Assembly (NCBI GenBank): GCA_964586135.1
Contig: CAZPGS010000036.1
Span: 1-8,060 of the forward strand
DNA from: WYZ-LMO8 sp964586135
GTDB lineage: Archaea > Thermoproteota > Methanomethylicia > Nezhaarchaeales > WYZ-LMO8
Direction: 5' to 3'
DNA: 8,060 nucleotides
Shown here: positions 1 to 5,768 of the stretch, piece by piece
How the letters are laid out: every line of letters starts with the position of its first letter
How positions within the stretch are numbered: position 1 is the first letter of the stretch
Position numbers and translations under genes: made by a program
The notes under the pieces: model-generated
Told to the model about the DNA's origin: nothing
The model's database searches: none
Seen by the model: only the letters and a program-made list of their open reading frames with translations

Positions 1-149
1 GCCCTGTAGATCACCTTCTCCCTCTCCCAAGGGTCCACGACCTCGTAGCCCTTGGACTCCAATATCCTCCTCATCACGGCCCTGTACTCCTGTTTGTCCT
101 CCATCCCCTGTATCGGCCCCGAGATGAAAACCCTCACCAAGGCATTCAC
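1..149 (-). CDS. Nucleoside 2-deoxyribosyltransferase-like protein, N-terminal fragment
   Basis: Only the first 49 codons are present; the gene runs off the left edge of the window. After a GTG start the protein has a short hydrophobic strand followed by the motif FISGPIQGM, then a charged helix and GYEVVDPWERE. The beta-strand/GP-x-x-G(M) opening followed by 'G-(Y/F)-E-V-x-x-P' is the N-terminal Rossmann-like signature of the nucleoside 2-deoxyribosyltransferase superfamily (PF05014), whose members cleave or transfer N-glycosidic bonds of (deoxy)nucleosides or nucleotides in the cytoplasm. The GTG at 147-149 is chosen because GAGGAGGG lies 5 nt upstream; an in-frame GTG at 168-170 lacks such a site. 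The catalytic glutamate region is outside the window, so substrate cannot be judged. It is divergent from the PPC gene and has no evident link to the corrinoid genes. Confidence 0.72.
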   Translation of the reverse strand, partial: MNALVRVFISGPIQGMEDKQEYRAVMRRILESKGYEVVDPWEREKVIYR

Positions 150-154
150 CCGAA

Positions 155-162
155 CCCTCCTC
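155..162 (-). promoter_or_regulatory. Shine-Dalgarno site for the deoxyribosyltransferase-like gene
   Basis: On the minus strand this reads GAGGAGGG and sits 5 nt before the GTG at 149. It decides the start over the upstream in-frame GTG at 170, which would place this purine tract inside the coding region. Confidence 0.6.
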
Positions 163-324
163 GGCACCCCAAAAGCATTAGTACCTCTTACGCTCACTAT
201 TCTTCCTTTTTGAAGCTCTGGAAATTCACGGAGGTCGTCGACGGCTTGGGCTCGACATGGAGACGCAAAAGTCTCTCGCTAGGCCCTCGAGCTCCTTAGG
301 TAGTGCTACCGGAAGAGTACTCGC

Positions 325-337
325 GAGGAAGCTTTAA
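325..337 (+). promoter_or_regulatory. Possible BRE/TATA promoter of the PPC gene
   Basis: A purine-rich GAGGAAG followed by CTTTAA (332-337) resembles an archaeal BRE plus TATA box. A transcription start about 26 nt downstream would fall near 360, just before the GGAGG at 366-370. The TATA match is weak. Confidence 0.3.
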
Positions 338-378
338 CTCCTCGTTAAGGGCTCATTCCTACCACGGAGGAAGCTCAA

Positions 379-810
379 TTGGAGCTCACGAAGTCGGGCA
401 ACCTGATTTTAGTGAGGATGGACGACGGAGAAGACCTCTTCAACGGTTTAGAGGACATAGCGAGGAGGTGCGACCTGGCTTCCGGGATAATAATCTGCGC
501 GCTTGGAATGCTGAGGAACGTCGAGCTGGCTTACTACGAGTACCCGAGAGAAGTTGGTCAGTATCTCCACAAGCAGCTGAGCGGGCCCTTCGAGGTCGTG
601 AGCTTGAAGGGGGACTTGGCGCTTCACGAGGGCAAGCTGGTATCACACGTCCATGCGGTGCTGGCAGATGATAAATTCAATTGCTTTGGCGGTCATTTGA
701 GTAAGGCGGAGGTAAACGCCACGCTTGAGCTCTTCATTCTAGTTCCGGGGAGCAGATTTGTGAGGCGTTTCGACGAGAAGACCGGGCTGAGAATCCTGCA
801 CTTCGAATGA
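379..810 (+). CDS. PPC-domain (DUF296) protein
   Basis: This encodes a 143-residue single-domain protein of the PPC/DUF296 family (PF03479), a small alpha/beta fold that usually forms trimers. The family has conserved histidines that bind a metal in several solved prokaryotic members. The hallmark is clear: H90-V-H92 followed by ADDKFNCFGGHL, with the family's GGH at 104-106, and an N-terminal segment ending in SGIIICALGML, which matches the usual 'S/A-G-x-I-x-A-x-G-x-(L/I)' strand-turn. Length is normal for stand-alone archaeal and bacterial copies. In land plants the domain is fused to AT-hooks in DNA-binding proteins; the role in prokaryotes is not established and no DNA-binding segment is visible here. 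The start is a TTG preceded by GGAGG at 366-370 (8-nt spacing); no in-frame ATG lies near it. It is 139 nt upstream of the corrinoid activator gene on the same strand, but a separate promoter-like box lies between them, so functional linkage is only possible. Confidence 0.85.
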   Translation: MELTKSGNLILVRMDDGEDLFNGLEDIARRCDLASGIIICALGMLRNVELAYYEYPREVGQYLHKQLSGPFEVVSLKGDLALHEGKLVSHVHAVLADDKFNCFGGHLSKAEVNATLELFILVPGSRFVRRFDEKTGLRILHFE

Positions 811-880
811 AATCCTATGGTCGATTGCCATTCAGGAAGGAGCTTTAGGTCTTGGAGCGTTTGGACAGTTGAGCGTCCAT

Positions 881-893
881 AGAAGACTTATCT
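881..893 (+). promoter_or_regulatory. Putative promoter of the RACo gene
   Basis: The box AGAAGACTTATCT (A/G-rich BRE followed by CTTATC) closely resembles the boxes upstream of the two methyltransferase genes (AGAAAGGCTTATC at 4482 and CGAAAGACTTATA at 5718). It lies about 60 nt before the ATG at 950, which predicts a leader of roughly 35 nt. A second TATA-like CTATAG at 911-916 is too close, because its start site would fall in the Shine-Dalgarno. Confidence 0.42.
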
Positions 894-934
894 CTCACGC
901 TTCACCGCTTCTATAGCTCCTCGACTAGGGGCAA

Positions 935-942
935 GAGGAGGT
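935..942 (+). promoter_or_regulatory. Shine-Dalgarno site of the RACo gene
   Basis: GAGGAGGT lies 7 nt before the ATG at 950 and is a near-perfect anti-16S match. It fixes the start ahead of the ferredoxin domain. Confidence 0.65.
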
Positions 943-949
943 ACGAGCA

Positions 950-2929
950 ATGCCGAAGGCCGAAGAAGGCGAAGTGGTCATAGCTTTCCAGCCGCACGGA
1001 AGAAGGGGCCTCTTCAGCGTGGAGGTGAGCCTACTCGACGCTGCAAGAGAGCTGGGGATAGACGTCTCCTCCTTGTGCGGCGGAAAGGGCTTGTGCGGAA
1101 AGTGCAAGGTCAAAGTCGTCGAGGGCATGGAGTGCCTGAGCCCTCTAGAACCCCTAGAGCTGAGGTTCTTGACTAAAGAAGAGCTCGAGGCCTCCTACAG
1201 GCTTGCGTGTCGCGCTAGAGTGCTCGCTCCGTGCAAGGTGGTGATATTTGTCCCCGAGAGGAGCAGGATTAGCAAGCAACGCCTCCAAGCAGAGGGCCTC
1301 GAAGCCCCCGTAATGCGCCTCAACCCCGTGGTGCGCAAGTACTTCGTAAAAATGTGCCCGCCCACCCTAGAGAGCGCTACCTTCGACGACGAGATGGTGC
1401 TCAAGGCGCTGGCCGAGCAATATGGCCTCTCGGGCCTCGACTTCCACTACGAGGTCCTCCGCTTTCTGCCCAAGGTTCTTCGGGAGGCGAACTGGGAGGT
1501 CACGGTGACCGTCTGGAAGGACACGATAATAGACGTGGAGCCCGGCGATACCACCAATAGGTGCTTCGGCTTCGCCTGCGATATAGGTAGCACCAAGCTC
1601 GCGGGCTTTCTAATGGACTTGAACACGGGGAAGACCCTCTCGGTAGCCGCTAGGGTAAACCCTCAAGTGCTGTACGGCGAAGACATACTGACGAGAGTGA
1701 CCTATGTCATGCAAAACGGCTGGAAAGGCCTTGAAGATCTCCAGAGAGCAGTCGTTGACTCCATAAACGAGATAATAGAGGAGTGCTGCCAGAAGGCCAG
1801 CGTCAAGCCGGAGGAGGTATACGAGACGGTATTCGTCGGTAACACGGCAATGATGATGTTCTTCCTCAAGATATGGCCGGAGTTCGTGGCCAAAGCGCCT
1901 TTCCAGCCTCCTAGGATGAGGGGCGTGAACTTGCCGGCTAGAGATGTCGGGGTCAAGTGCCACCCGAGGGCCAACCTGTACTTCCTCGATACGATAGGCG
2001 GGTGGGTAGGCGCCGACAACGCCGCGAACATGATCGTCACGAAGCTGTTCGACAGCGAGAAGCTGGGGATGTGCATTGACGTCGGAACGAACACTGAGAT
2101 AGGGATAGGATGCAAGGCCACGGGGGTTTTGTACAGCTCATGCGCCTCAGGGCCCGCCTTTGAGGGGATGACTATCAGGCACGGCATGAGGGCCGCCGAC
2201 GGTGCTATAGAGAAGGTGGCGATAGATCCAGAGACCCTCGAGCCGACTTACAGGGTGATAGGCGACGTCAAGCCCGTGGGGATATGCGGCTCTGGAATAG
2301 TGGACGTGGTCGCGGCGCTACTGAAGTCTGGGATAATAGACTGGACCGGGCGCTTCAACAAGAAGCTAGTGCTGAAGAGCAAGAGGATAAGGCCCGGGCC
2401 CGATGGCCTGGAGTACGTCATCGCCTGGAGAGAGGAGACCGCGTCGGGGGAGTACGACATCGTGTTCACGCAAAGAGACGTCAGGGAGGTCCAGAAGGCA
2501 AAAGCTGCGATACACGCAGTGGCGTCAATCCTCTGCGAGTTGCACAACGTGACTGAGAAAGACATTAAGGTCCTCTACGTCGCGGGCGCCTTCGGAAATT
2601 ACATAGACCCGGAGAGCGCGAGGACTATAGGGATGTACCCTGAAGTGCCCTTGGAGAGGATCAAGTTCATCGGGAACTCAGCTGGAACCGGAGCGCGGAT
2701 GGCCCTCATCTCCGCGGACGAGCGAGAGTACATAACTAAGGCCATAAGGGATGGGAGAATAAGGCACTTCGAGATAGCCGCATACCCGAAGTTCTACAAC
2801 GAGTACGTTTCGTCGATGTACTTCCCCCACAAGGATCTAAAGAGGTTTCCGGAGGTCGTTGAGCTACTAGGAAGGCTGGGCACCCATCCCGAGATAGAGG
2901 AGGCGCTCAAGCTCGGGACAAAGCGCTAA
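950..2929 (+). CDS. Reductive activator of corrinoid proteins (RACo-type; [2Fe-2S] plus ASKHA ATPase)
   Basis: This encodes a 659-residue protein with the full architecture of RACo-type corrinoid activases, which use ATP hydrolysis to drive uphill electron transfer that returns inactive Co(II) corrinoid proteins to Co(I). Residues 8-103 form a plant-type [2Fe-2S] ferredoxin domain with ligands C43, C49, C52 and C87 (C-x5-C-x2-C-x34-C). A linker/middle region follows (about 110-205). The ASKHA part begins at about 206. Visible motifs are FACDIGSTKLAG (208-219), VGNTAM (296-301), DVGTNTEIGIG (377-387), CASGPAFEG (398-406), GICGSG (444-449), QRDVREVQKAKAA (508-520), AGAFGNYIDP (545-554) and GNSAGTGA (575-582). 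These are typical of the RACo C-terminal family (PF14574) and its nucleotide site. Length is normal and nothing is broken. It differs from methanogen RamA, which carries C-terminal [4Fe-4S] sites. The likely target is the corrinoid protein encoded at the right of this window. Confidence 0.93.
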   Translation: MPKAEEGEVVIAFQPHGRRGLFSVEVSLLDAARELGIDVSSLCGGKGLCGKCKVKVVEGMECLSPLEPLELRFLTKEELEASYRLACRARVLAPCKVVIFVPERSRISKQRLQAEGLEAPVMRLNPVVRKYFVKMCPPTLESATFDDEMVLKALAEQYGLSGLDFHYEVLRFLPKVLREANWEVTVTVWKDTIIDVEPGDTTNRCFGFACDIGSTKLAGFLMDLNTGKTLSVAARVNPQVLYGEDILTRVTYVMQNGWKGLEDLQRAVVDSINEIIEECCQKASVKPEEVYETVFVGNTAMMMFFLKIWPEFVAKAPFQPPRMRGVNLPARDVGVKCHPRANLYFLDTIGGWVGADNAANMIVTKLFDSEKLGMCIDVGTNTEIGIGCKATGVLYSSCASGPAFEGMTIRHGMRAADGAIEKVAIDPETLEPTYRVIGDVKPVGICGSGIVDVVAALLKSGIIDWTGRFNKKLVLKSKRIRPGPDGLEYVIAWREETASGEYDIVFTQRDVREVQKAKAAIHAVASILCELHNVTEKDIKVLYVAGAFGNYIDPESARTIGMYPEVPLERIKFIGNSAGTGARMALISADEREYITKAIRDGRIRHFEIAAYPKFYNEYVSSMYFPHKDLKRFPEVVELLGRLGTHPEIEEALKLGTKR

Positions 2930-3019
2930 AGCCGACTACCTCGGCCGCGGCTCTGGTCTAGACTGAGGGAGATGCGAGGGCTTCTAGGGCCGAGCGCCTT
3001 CGACTCGAGCATCAAGCCC
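2930..3019. other. Convergent intergenic region after the RACo gene
   Basis: Ninety bases separate the convergent RACo and small cysteine-protein genes. It is GC-rich and contains short self-complementary stretches (GTCTAGAC near 2955, CCGCGG near 2945), but no clear T-tract terminator on either strand. Confidence 0.35.
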
Positions 3020-3343
3020 TCAGCTTTTATACTCTATCGTTATCGTTGGATGATTCTTTAGCAAGTTCTTAGAGATAGGCCCGGCCTCCGCCCAACAAGC
3101 GTTTAAGACCGCACACGGGACGGCGCATGTCGGGGTGAGGCCGTGCGCCAATGTGTAGACTGGGTTAACTGACATGGGCTTCAACAGGTCCTTAACATCC
3201 ACGCTCCCTAGCCTCTCTCCATACTTCTGGACCCGCGGACAGGTAGATGTTATGCGAAGCCTCACGGTGTTCTGCTCGATCTCGGCCTCGATCCGAGCAC
3301 CGTGGGAGCACGCTCCAGACCTCACGTCGAAGATGGTAGTCAT
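3020..3343 (-). CDS. Small five-cysteine protein found in a corrinoid methyltransferase context (function unknown)
   Basis: A 107-residue cytoplasmic protein with no signal peptide or membrane segment. It opens with a beta-strand ending in FDVRSGACSHG, continues with alternating strands (about 17-34) into STCPRVQKYG, and ends with a helical region holding C73-x3-C77-x5-C83. The five cysteines are C12, C35, C73, C77 and C83. The pattern 'RSG-x-C ... I-x-S-x-C-P-x-V ... C-x-V-P-x-A' reminds me of small uncharacterised archaeal and acetogen proteins often encoded beside corrinoid methyltransferases (possibly the DUF6951 family). I recall that grouping from memory and could not check it. The cysteines could bind a metal or Fe-S cluster, or serve as redox or thiol carriers. 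The start is the ATG at 3341-3343; the only purine tract (AAGGA) touches the start codon, so initiation may be Shine-Dalgarno independent. It is convergent with RACo and has its own promoter-like box. Confidence 0.78.
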   Translation of the reverse strand: MTTIFDVRSGACSHGARIEAEIEQNTVRLRITSTCPRVQKYGERLGSVDVKDLLKPMSVNPVYTLAHGLTPTCAVPCAVLNACWAEAGPISKNLLKNHPTITIEYKS

Positions 3344-3385
3344 TCCTTAGACCCCGAGTCTCGGGCTCGTCCTTAGTGCGCTCGC

Positions 3386-3401
3386 AACCCTATAACCCTT
3401 T
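3386..3401 (-). promoter_or_regulatory. Putative promoter of the small five-cysteine protein
   Basis: On the minus strand this reads AAAGGGTTATAGGGTT, a purine BRE followed by TTATAG (3391-3396). A transcription start about 26 nt downstream would be near 3367, giving a leader of about 24 nt before the ATG at 3343. Confidence 0.45.
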
Positions 3402-3409
3402 GCTGTCAC

Positions 3410-3424
3410 GAGAGCGCGGCTCTC
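3410..3424. repeat. GC-rich perfect inverted repeat
   Basis: GAGAGC-GCG-GCTCTC forms a 6-bp stem with a 3-nt loop and is followed by TTAATC on the plus strand. It lies just upstream of the minus-strand TATA-like box at 3391-3396, so it could be an operator or a chance hairpin. The short T-run makes it a poor terminator. Confidence 0.4.
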
Positions 3425-3618
3425 TTAATCGTCGTAACTCGATGCGTCAATGGCAGAGAACAAGAGCACAATAGCCTCGGACAAGGTGTCGCGCGAGCCT
3501 TAGTGAACCTCCAGGAAGGTGTTCGCCGTCCAAGTGGAGAGTCCGATGCCTTGCTCGCCGACCTTGGGCTAACGAGTAGACTAGCGAAGGAGGCGCTCTC
3601 GCTGACCCTACAAGTCGT
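3425..3618. other. Intergenic stretch with no recognisable gene
   Basis: Together with the promoter area to its left, this makes a 275-nt gap between two minus-strand genes. A plus-strand frame is open from about 3377 to the TAA at 3620-3622, but it has no ATG or credible ribosome-binding site, and its translation (for example LADLGLTSRLAKEAL) matches nothing I recognise. An ATG at 3450 in another frame gives only 17 residues before a stop. No tRNA or array is visible. It may be decayed coding sequence or simply spacer. Confidence 0.4.
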
Positions 3619-4233
3619 CTAAATCGAATCCGAGTCCAGGTCGAACCCTATCAAGATGGATCCGAGCCTGCCACGCTCCTCCTCAAGCCCCATAAGCTTC
3701 TTTAAGAAGGCATCGGCGGGTTGCGACGGACTTCCGACGACCACCCTGCGCGCGTTGGGGATCTCCTTGGTCCACTTGAGCTCTAAGGGGGCTACAACTA
3801 GGGTCACACCTCTAAATCCCCCTAAACTCTTGAACTTGTCGTATTTGTCCCTGTATATCACGATGTAGTTTGCGATTACTTTGTGGCCCTCCCTTTTCAA
3901 GCTCTCTAACTCTTCCTGGCTCCTCACGTCCTCTCCCAACACCTCGTCATCGCACATTATCTTTATCAGGCCTCTTTCGGGCCACTCAAACTCGTCTTGC
4001 GTTATGGCGGCTACCGTGAAGTCCCTAGAAAGCGCCTCTCTTACCCCTAGGTTGACCCCCGGCATTAGGCCCATGAGGACTCTTTTCTCAGCTTCCCTCT
4101 CTAACTCCAAGACGATCCTTCTCTCCTCATCGCTCAGCAGCCTAACTTTACGTATCCCCTTTATCGAGAGGAGGAAGTCGAGAATGACCTCTATCCTACC
4201 ATCCCTTTGGAGAAGGCCCTGGCCTTCGGGCAC
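3619..4233 (-). CDS. Uncharacterised 204-residue archaeal protein
   Basis: I do not recognise this family. The protein is soluble, highly charged and has a single cysteine (C94). It appears mixed alpha/beta: an N-terminal helix (RIEVILDFLLSIKGI, 13-27) and strand, a charged segment with a strand (RRIVLELEREAEK, 38-50), then LMPGVNLGVREAL (56-68). The C-terminal half has strands at KVIANYIVIYRD (118-129), FRGVTLVVAPLELKW (140-154) and ARRVVVGSP (161-169), then a helix and a final strand SILIGFDLD (192-200). The GTG start at 4231-4233 is the only possible one near the N-terminus because an in-frame TGA lies three codons upstream; the next in-frame ATG is well inside the fold. No Shine-Dalgarno is present, and the TATA-like box 38-46 nt upstream predicts a leader of about 15 nt. 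It is transcribed divergently from the first methyltransferase gene, which suggests, without proving, a related role. Confidence 0.75.
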   Translation of the reverse strand: MPEGQGLLQRDGRIEVILDFLLSIKGIRKVRLLSDEERRIVLELEREAEKRVLMGLMPGVNLGVREALSRDFTVAAITQDEFEWPERGLIKIMCDDEVLGEDVRSQEELESLKREGHKVIANYIVIYRDKYDKFKSLGGFRGVTLVVAPLELKWTKEIPNARRVVVGSPSQPADAFLKKLMGLEEERGRLGSILIGFDLDSDSI

Positions 4234-4271
4234 CGCTAGTCACATCAATGGATGTAGTGGGGCTTAAGCTT

Positions 4272-4279
4272 TTTTATAA
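4272..4279 (-). promoter_or_regulatory. TATA box of the 204-residue protein gene
   Basis: The minus strand reads TTATAAAA, the best TATA match in the window, preceded by GAGAG/CTCG. It is centred about 42 nt before the GTG start, so transcription should begin near 4249 and leave a very short leader without a Shine-Dalgarno. Confidence 0.6.
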
Positions 4280-4529
4280 CGAGAGAGGCGGCAAATAGCT
4301 CTTGGATTTGCCCTTCGTCGACGATCTTTATCAGGGCCCTCGCTAAAGGTGGCGAGCACTAAGAGGATATGGCCTCTTGGAACCTCTCCCGCATTTTTGA
4401 GCGAGGGAGGTCAAGCGATATGGGCGAGGCGATTGCGAGTACGCAGACTTCATGATATGGAGTGAGCGACGTGCTTGCCCTAGAAAGGCTTATCTCCCTT
4501 GCTCAAATTCAGAGGAAAGAAGACCCCTT
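4280..4529. other. Divergent intergenic region upstream of the first methyltransferase
   Basis: The spacer between the divergent start codons at 4233 and 4530 is 296 nt and contains both promoters (4272-4279 minus, 4482-4494 plus). The remainder shows no RNA gene or long repeat. An in-frame ATG at 4452 could extend the methyltransferase by 26 residues, but that extension runs through the plus-strand promoter-like box and has no counterpart in the paralogue. Confidence 0.45.
4482..4494 (+). promoter_or_regulatory. Putative promoter of methyltransferase paralogue 1
   Basis: AGAAAGGCTTATC combines a purine BRE with CTTATC, about 38 nt before the ATG at 4530. It resembles the boxes upstream of the RACo gene and of paralogue 2. 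The predicted start near 4517 leaves a leader of about 13 nt, so the GAGGAAAG at 4512-4519 may be only partly transcribed. Confidence 0.45.
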
Positions 4530-5537
4530 ATGACGCCTAGAGAGAGGGTCTTGAGCGCCCTTCGAGGGGAGAAGAGGGAGAAGGCCGTAGCCTCCTGCGT
4601 AACGCAGGTCGGCACCGTCCAAGCAATGGAGAAGCTGGGCATCTTCTGGCCAGAGGCCCACAGAGATCCCGAGAAGATGGTCGAGCTGGGGGCCTCGCTC
4701 TATAAGCTCGTTGGCCTTGAGACTTGCAGAATACCCTTCTGCCTTACGGTGCAAGCAGAGGCCCTCGGATGCGAAGTGGATATGGGGGCAGTGGATAGGC
4801 AGCCATCGGTTAAAAAGCCCTTGCCGTCGATTCCGGAGAACCTGCCATCCGACTTCCTAGAAAGGGGGAGGGTGCCGACGGTCATAAAGGCAGTGGAGTT
4901 GATGAAGAGGAGGTACGAAGACCTTCCGAAGATGGTCGGGCTCGAAGCCGTCACGACGCTGGCCGGACACATAGTGGGCGTCGAGAGATTGATGATGATG
5001 TTCATAAAACAGCGCGACGTAGTCGCCAAGGTATTAGACCTGTGCGTCAAGGCGAACATAGAGTACGCGAAAGCCATTATAGACGCTGGGGCCGACGTCG
5101 TCGTCCCCTGCGACCCCCTAGCTTCGCCCGACCTCCTGAGCCCGAGGGACTTCGCGTCCTTGATCAAGCCGAGGCTGAAGGAGCTCGCCGACGCGATAAG
5201 GAAGAGAGGAGCGGTGGGCGTGCTCCATATATGCGGCAACGCGAGGAGGATCGTCAAGGACATGGCTGAGACGGGGTTCGACGCGCTGAGCGTCGAGGAG
5301 AAAGTCGACATCAGGGAGGCAAAGGCCGTCATAGGCCCCAAGCCGGCCCTGGTGGGCAACATATCGTCGGCCAAGACGTTGTTGATGGGCTCCCCCGCCG
5401 ACGTCGAGAGGGAGGCGAGAGCCGCCATAGAGGCTGGGGTCGACGTGCTGGCCCCTGGGTGCGGGATAGCGCCAAGGACCCCCCTCGCCAACATAAAGGT
5501 GCTTGCCGACGTAGCCAAAGAATACCGCGGGATGTAA
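4530..5537 (+). CDS. Corrinoid-dependent methyltransferase, MtaA/MtbA/CmuA family (UroD superfamily), paralogue 1
   Basis: A 335-residue cytoplasmic TIM-barrel protein of the uroporphyrinogen-decarboxylase superfamily (PF01208), in the MtaA/CmuA methyltransferase branch. Members move methyl groups between a corrinoid protein and a thiol or pterin acceptor, and some act on methoxylated or other methyl donors. The zinc-type motif is present: H233-I-C235-G and C311 in PGCG (H-x-C-x75-C), equivalent to the zinc ligands of MtaA and MtbA. EALGCEVDMGAVDRQPSV (77-94) is the family's central signature. The N-terminal RQAGRY motif of true haem-pathway decarboxylases is absent. The start at 4530 (MTPRERVLSAL) aligns with the start of paralogue 2 (MKSRERFLAAL), so the upstream ATG at 4452 is rejected. 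Length is normal. Unlike paralogue 2, it has an extra cysteine at C194 (VVPCDPLASP), in the strand that lines the barrel mouth. Whether it acts on the donor or the acceptor side cannot be settled here. Confidence 0.9.
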   Translation: MTPRERVLSALRGEKREKAVASCVTQVGTVQAMEKLGIFWPEAHRDPEKMVELGASLYKLVGLETCRIPFCLTVQAEALGCEVDMGAVDRQPSVKKPLPSIPENLPSDFLERGRVPTVIKAVELMKRRYEDLPKMVGLEAVTTLAGHIVGVERLMMMFIKQRDVVAKVLDLCVKANIEYAKAIIDAGADVVVPCDPLASPDLLSPRDFASLIKPRLKELADAIRKRGAVGVLHICGNARRIVKDMAETGFDALSVEEKVDIREAKAVIGPKPALVGNISSAKTLLMGSPADVEREARAAIEAGVDVLAPGCGIAPRTPLANIKVLADVAKEYRGM

Positions 5538-5627
5538 CCCCCTATCCGACCCTCTTTATTACAGTTGACGAGTTGCCGAAATCGAAGTGGCAACTAATAT
5601 AGCGCAAAAGGGTTAAAACATAGAAGA

Positions 5628-5672
5628 GCAATTTCTGTTCGTTTTTAATGAATGTAAATACAAGAAATTTGC
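5628..5672. repeat. Imperfect inverted repeat in the methyltransferase 2 upstream region
   Basis: The left arm GCAATTTCTGT (5628-5638) pairs with the right arm ACAAGAAATTTGC (5660-5672), whose complement is GCAAATTTCTTGT. The arms differ by two one-base insertions and are separated by 21 nt holding a T-tract. It could be a regulator-binding site about 50-90 nt above the promoter, or part of the paralogue 1 terminator. Confidence 0.35.
5635..5647 (+). terminator. Possible T-tract terminator of methyltransferase paralogue 1
   Basis: CTGTTCGTTTTTA is the strongest T-rich run downstream of the stop at 5537. Archaeal termination commonly uses such runs without a hairpin. The distance of about 100 nt from the stop codon and the modest length keep confidence low. 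Confidence 0.3.
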
Positions 5673-5717
5673 AAACACAACATCTTTGGTTAGGATTTAG
5701 AAAAACTGGTCTCTCAA

Positions 5718-5733
5718 CGAAAGACTTATAAAG
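5718..5733 (+). promoter_or_regulatory. Promoter of methyltransferase paralogue 2
   Basis: CGAAAGACTTATAAAG is a good archaeal BRE (CGAAAG) followed by CTTATAAA. It is centred about 41 nt upstream of the ATG at 5769 and predicts a start near 5753. The resulting leader of about 16 nt would include the AGGTG at 5756-5760. Confidence 0.6.
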
Positions 5734-5768
5734 ATTTTCACCTTTACAGTTTTGTAGGTGTAGTTGCG

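Larger units (their letters stand above)
150..378. other. Divergent intergenic region between the deoxyribosyltransferase-like and PPC genes
   Basis: This 229-nt region holds the control signals of two divergent genes. Visible items are the minus-strand Shine-Dalgarno at 155-162, a short inverted repeat GGTAG-tg-CTACC at 299-310, a weak TATA-like CTTTAA at 332-337 and the GGAGG at 366-370 that precedes the PPC gene. I see no tRNA, repeat array or convincing small gene. A 26-codon frame starting at ATG 257 has no ribosome-binding site at a useful distance. Confidence 0.5.
5538..5717. other. AT-rich spacer between the two methyltransferase genes
   Basis: The part from about 5590 onward is clearly more AT-rich than the surrounding coding DNA. 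It contains short T-tracts (CTCTTTATT near 5552 and GTTTTTAAT at 5641-5649) that may end transcription of paralogue 1, and an imperfect inverted repeat (5628-5672). A 27-codon frame (ATG 5648 to TAA 5731) overlaps the paralogue 2 promoter and has no ribosome-binding site. No RNA gene is recognised. Confidence 0.5.

Noticed and set aside
257..337. 26-codon frame starting at ATG 257
   Set aside because: There is no Shine-Dalgarno at a useful distance and no recognisable product.
303..671. Plus-strand open frame of 122 codons overlapping the PPC gene
   Set aside because: It is an arginine-rich shadow frame with no family resemblance. The overlapping frame at 379-810 carries the clear PPC motifs and a Shine-Dalgarno.
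4452..4529. N-terminal extension of methyltransferase 1 from an upstream ATG
   Set aside because: The 26 extra residues have no counterpart in paralogue 2, run through the promoter-like box at 4482-4494, and precede the conserved M-x-x-RER start.
4700..5593. Long minus-strand open frame opposite methyltransferase 1
   Set aside because: It is the low-complexity antisense shadow (Ser/Ala/Leu rich) of a strongly supported coding gene, as is common in GC-rich DNA.
5648..5731. 27-codon plus-strand frame in the AT-rich spacer
   Set aside because: It has no ribosome-binding site, and its end overlaps the promoter of methyltransferase 2. Nothing in it resembles a known leader peptide.
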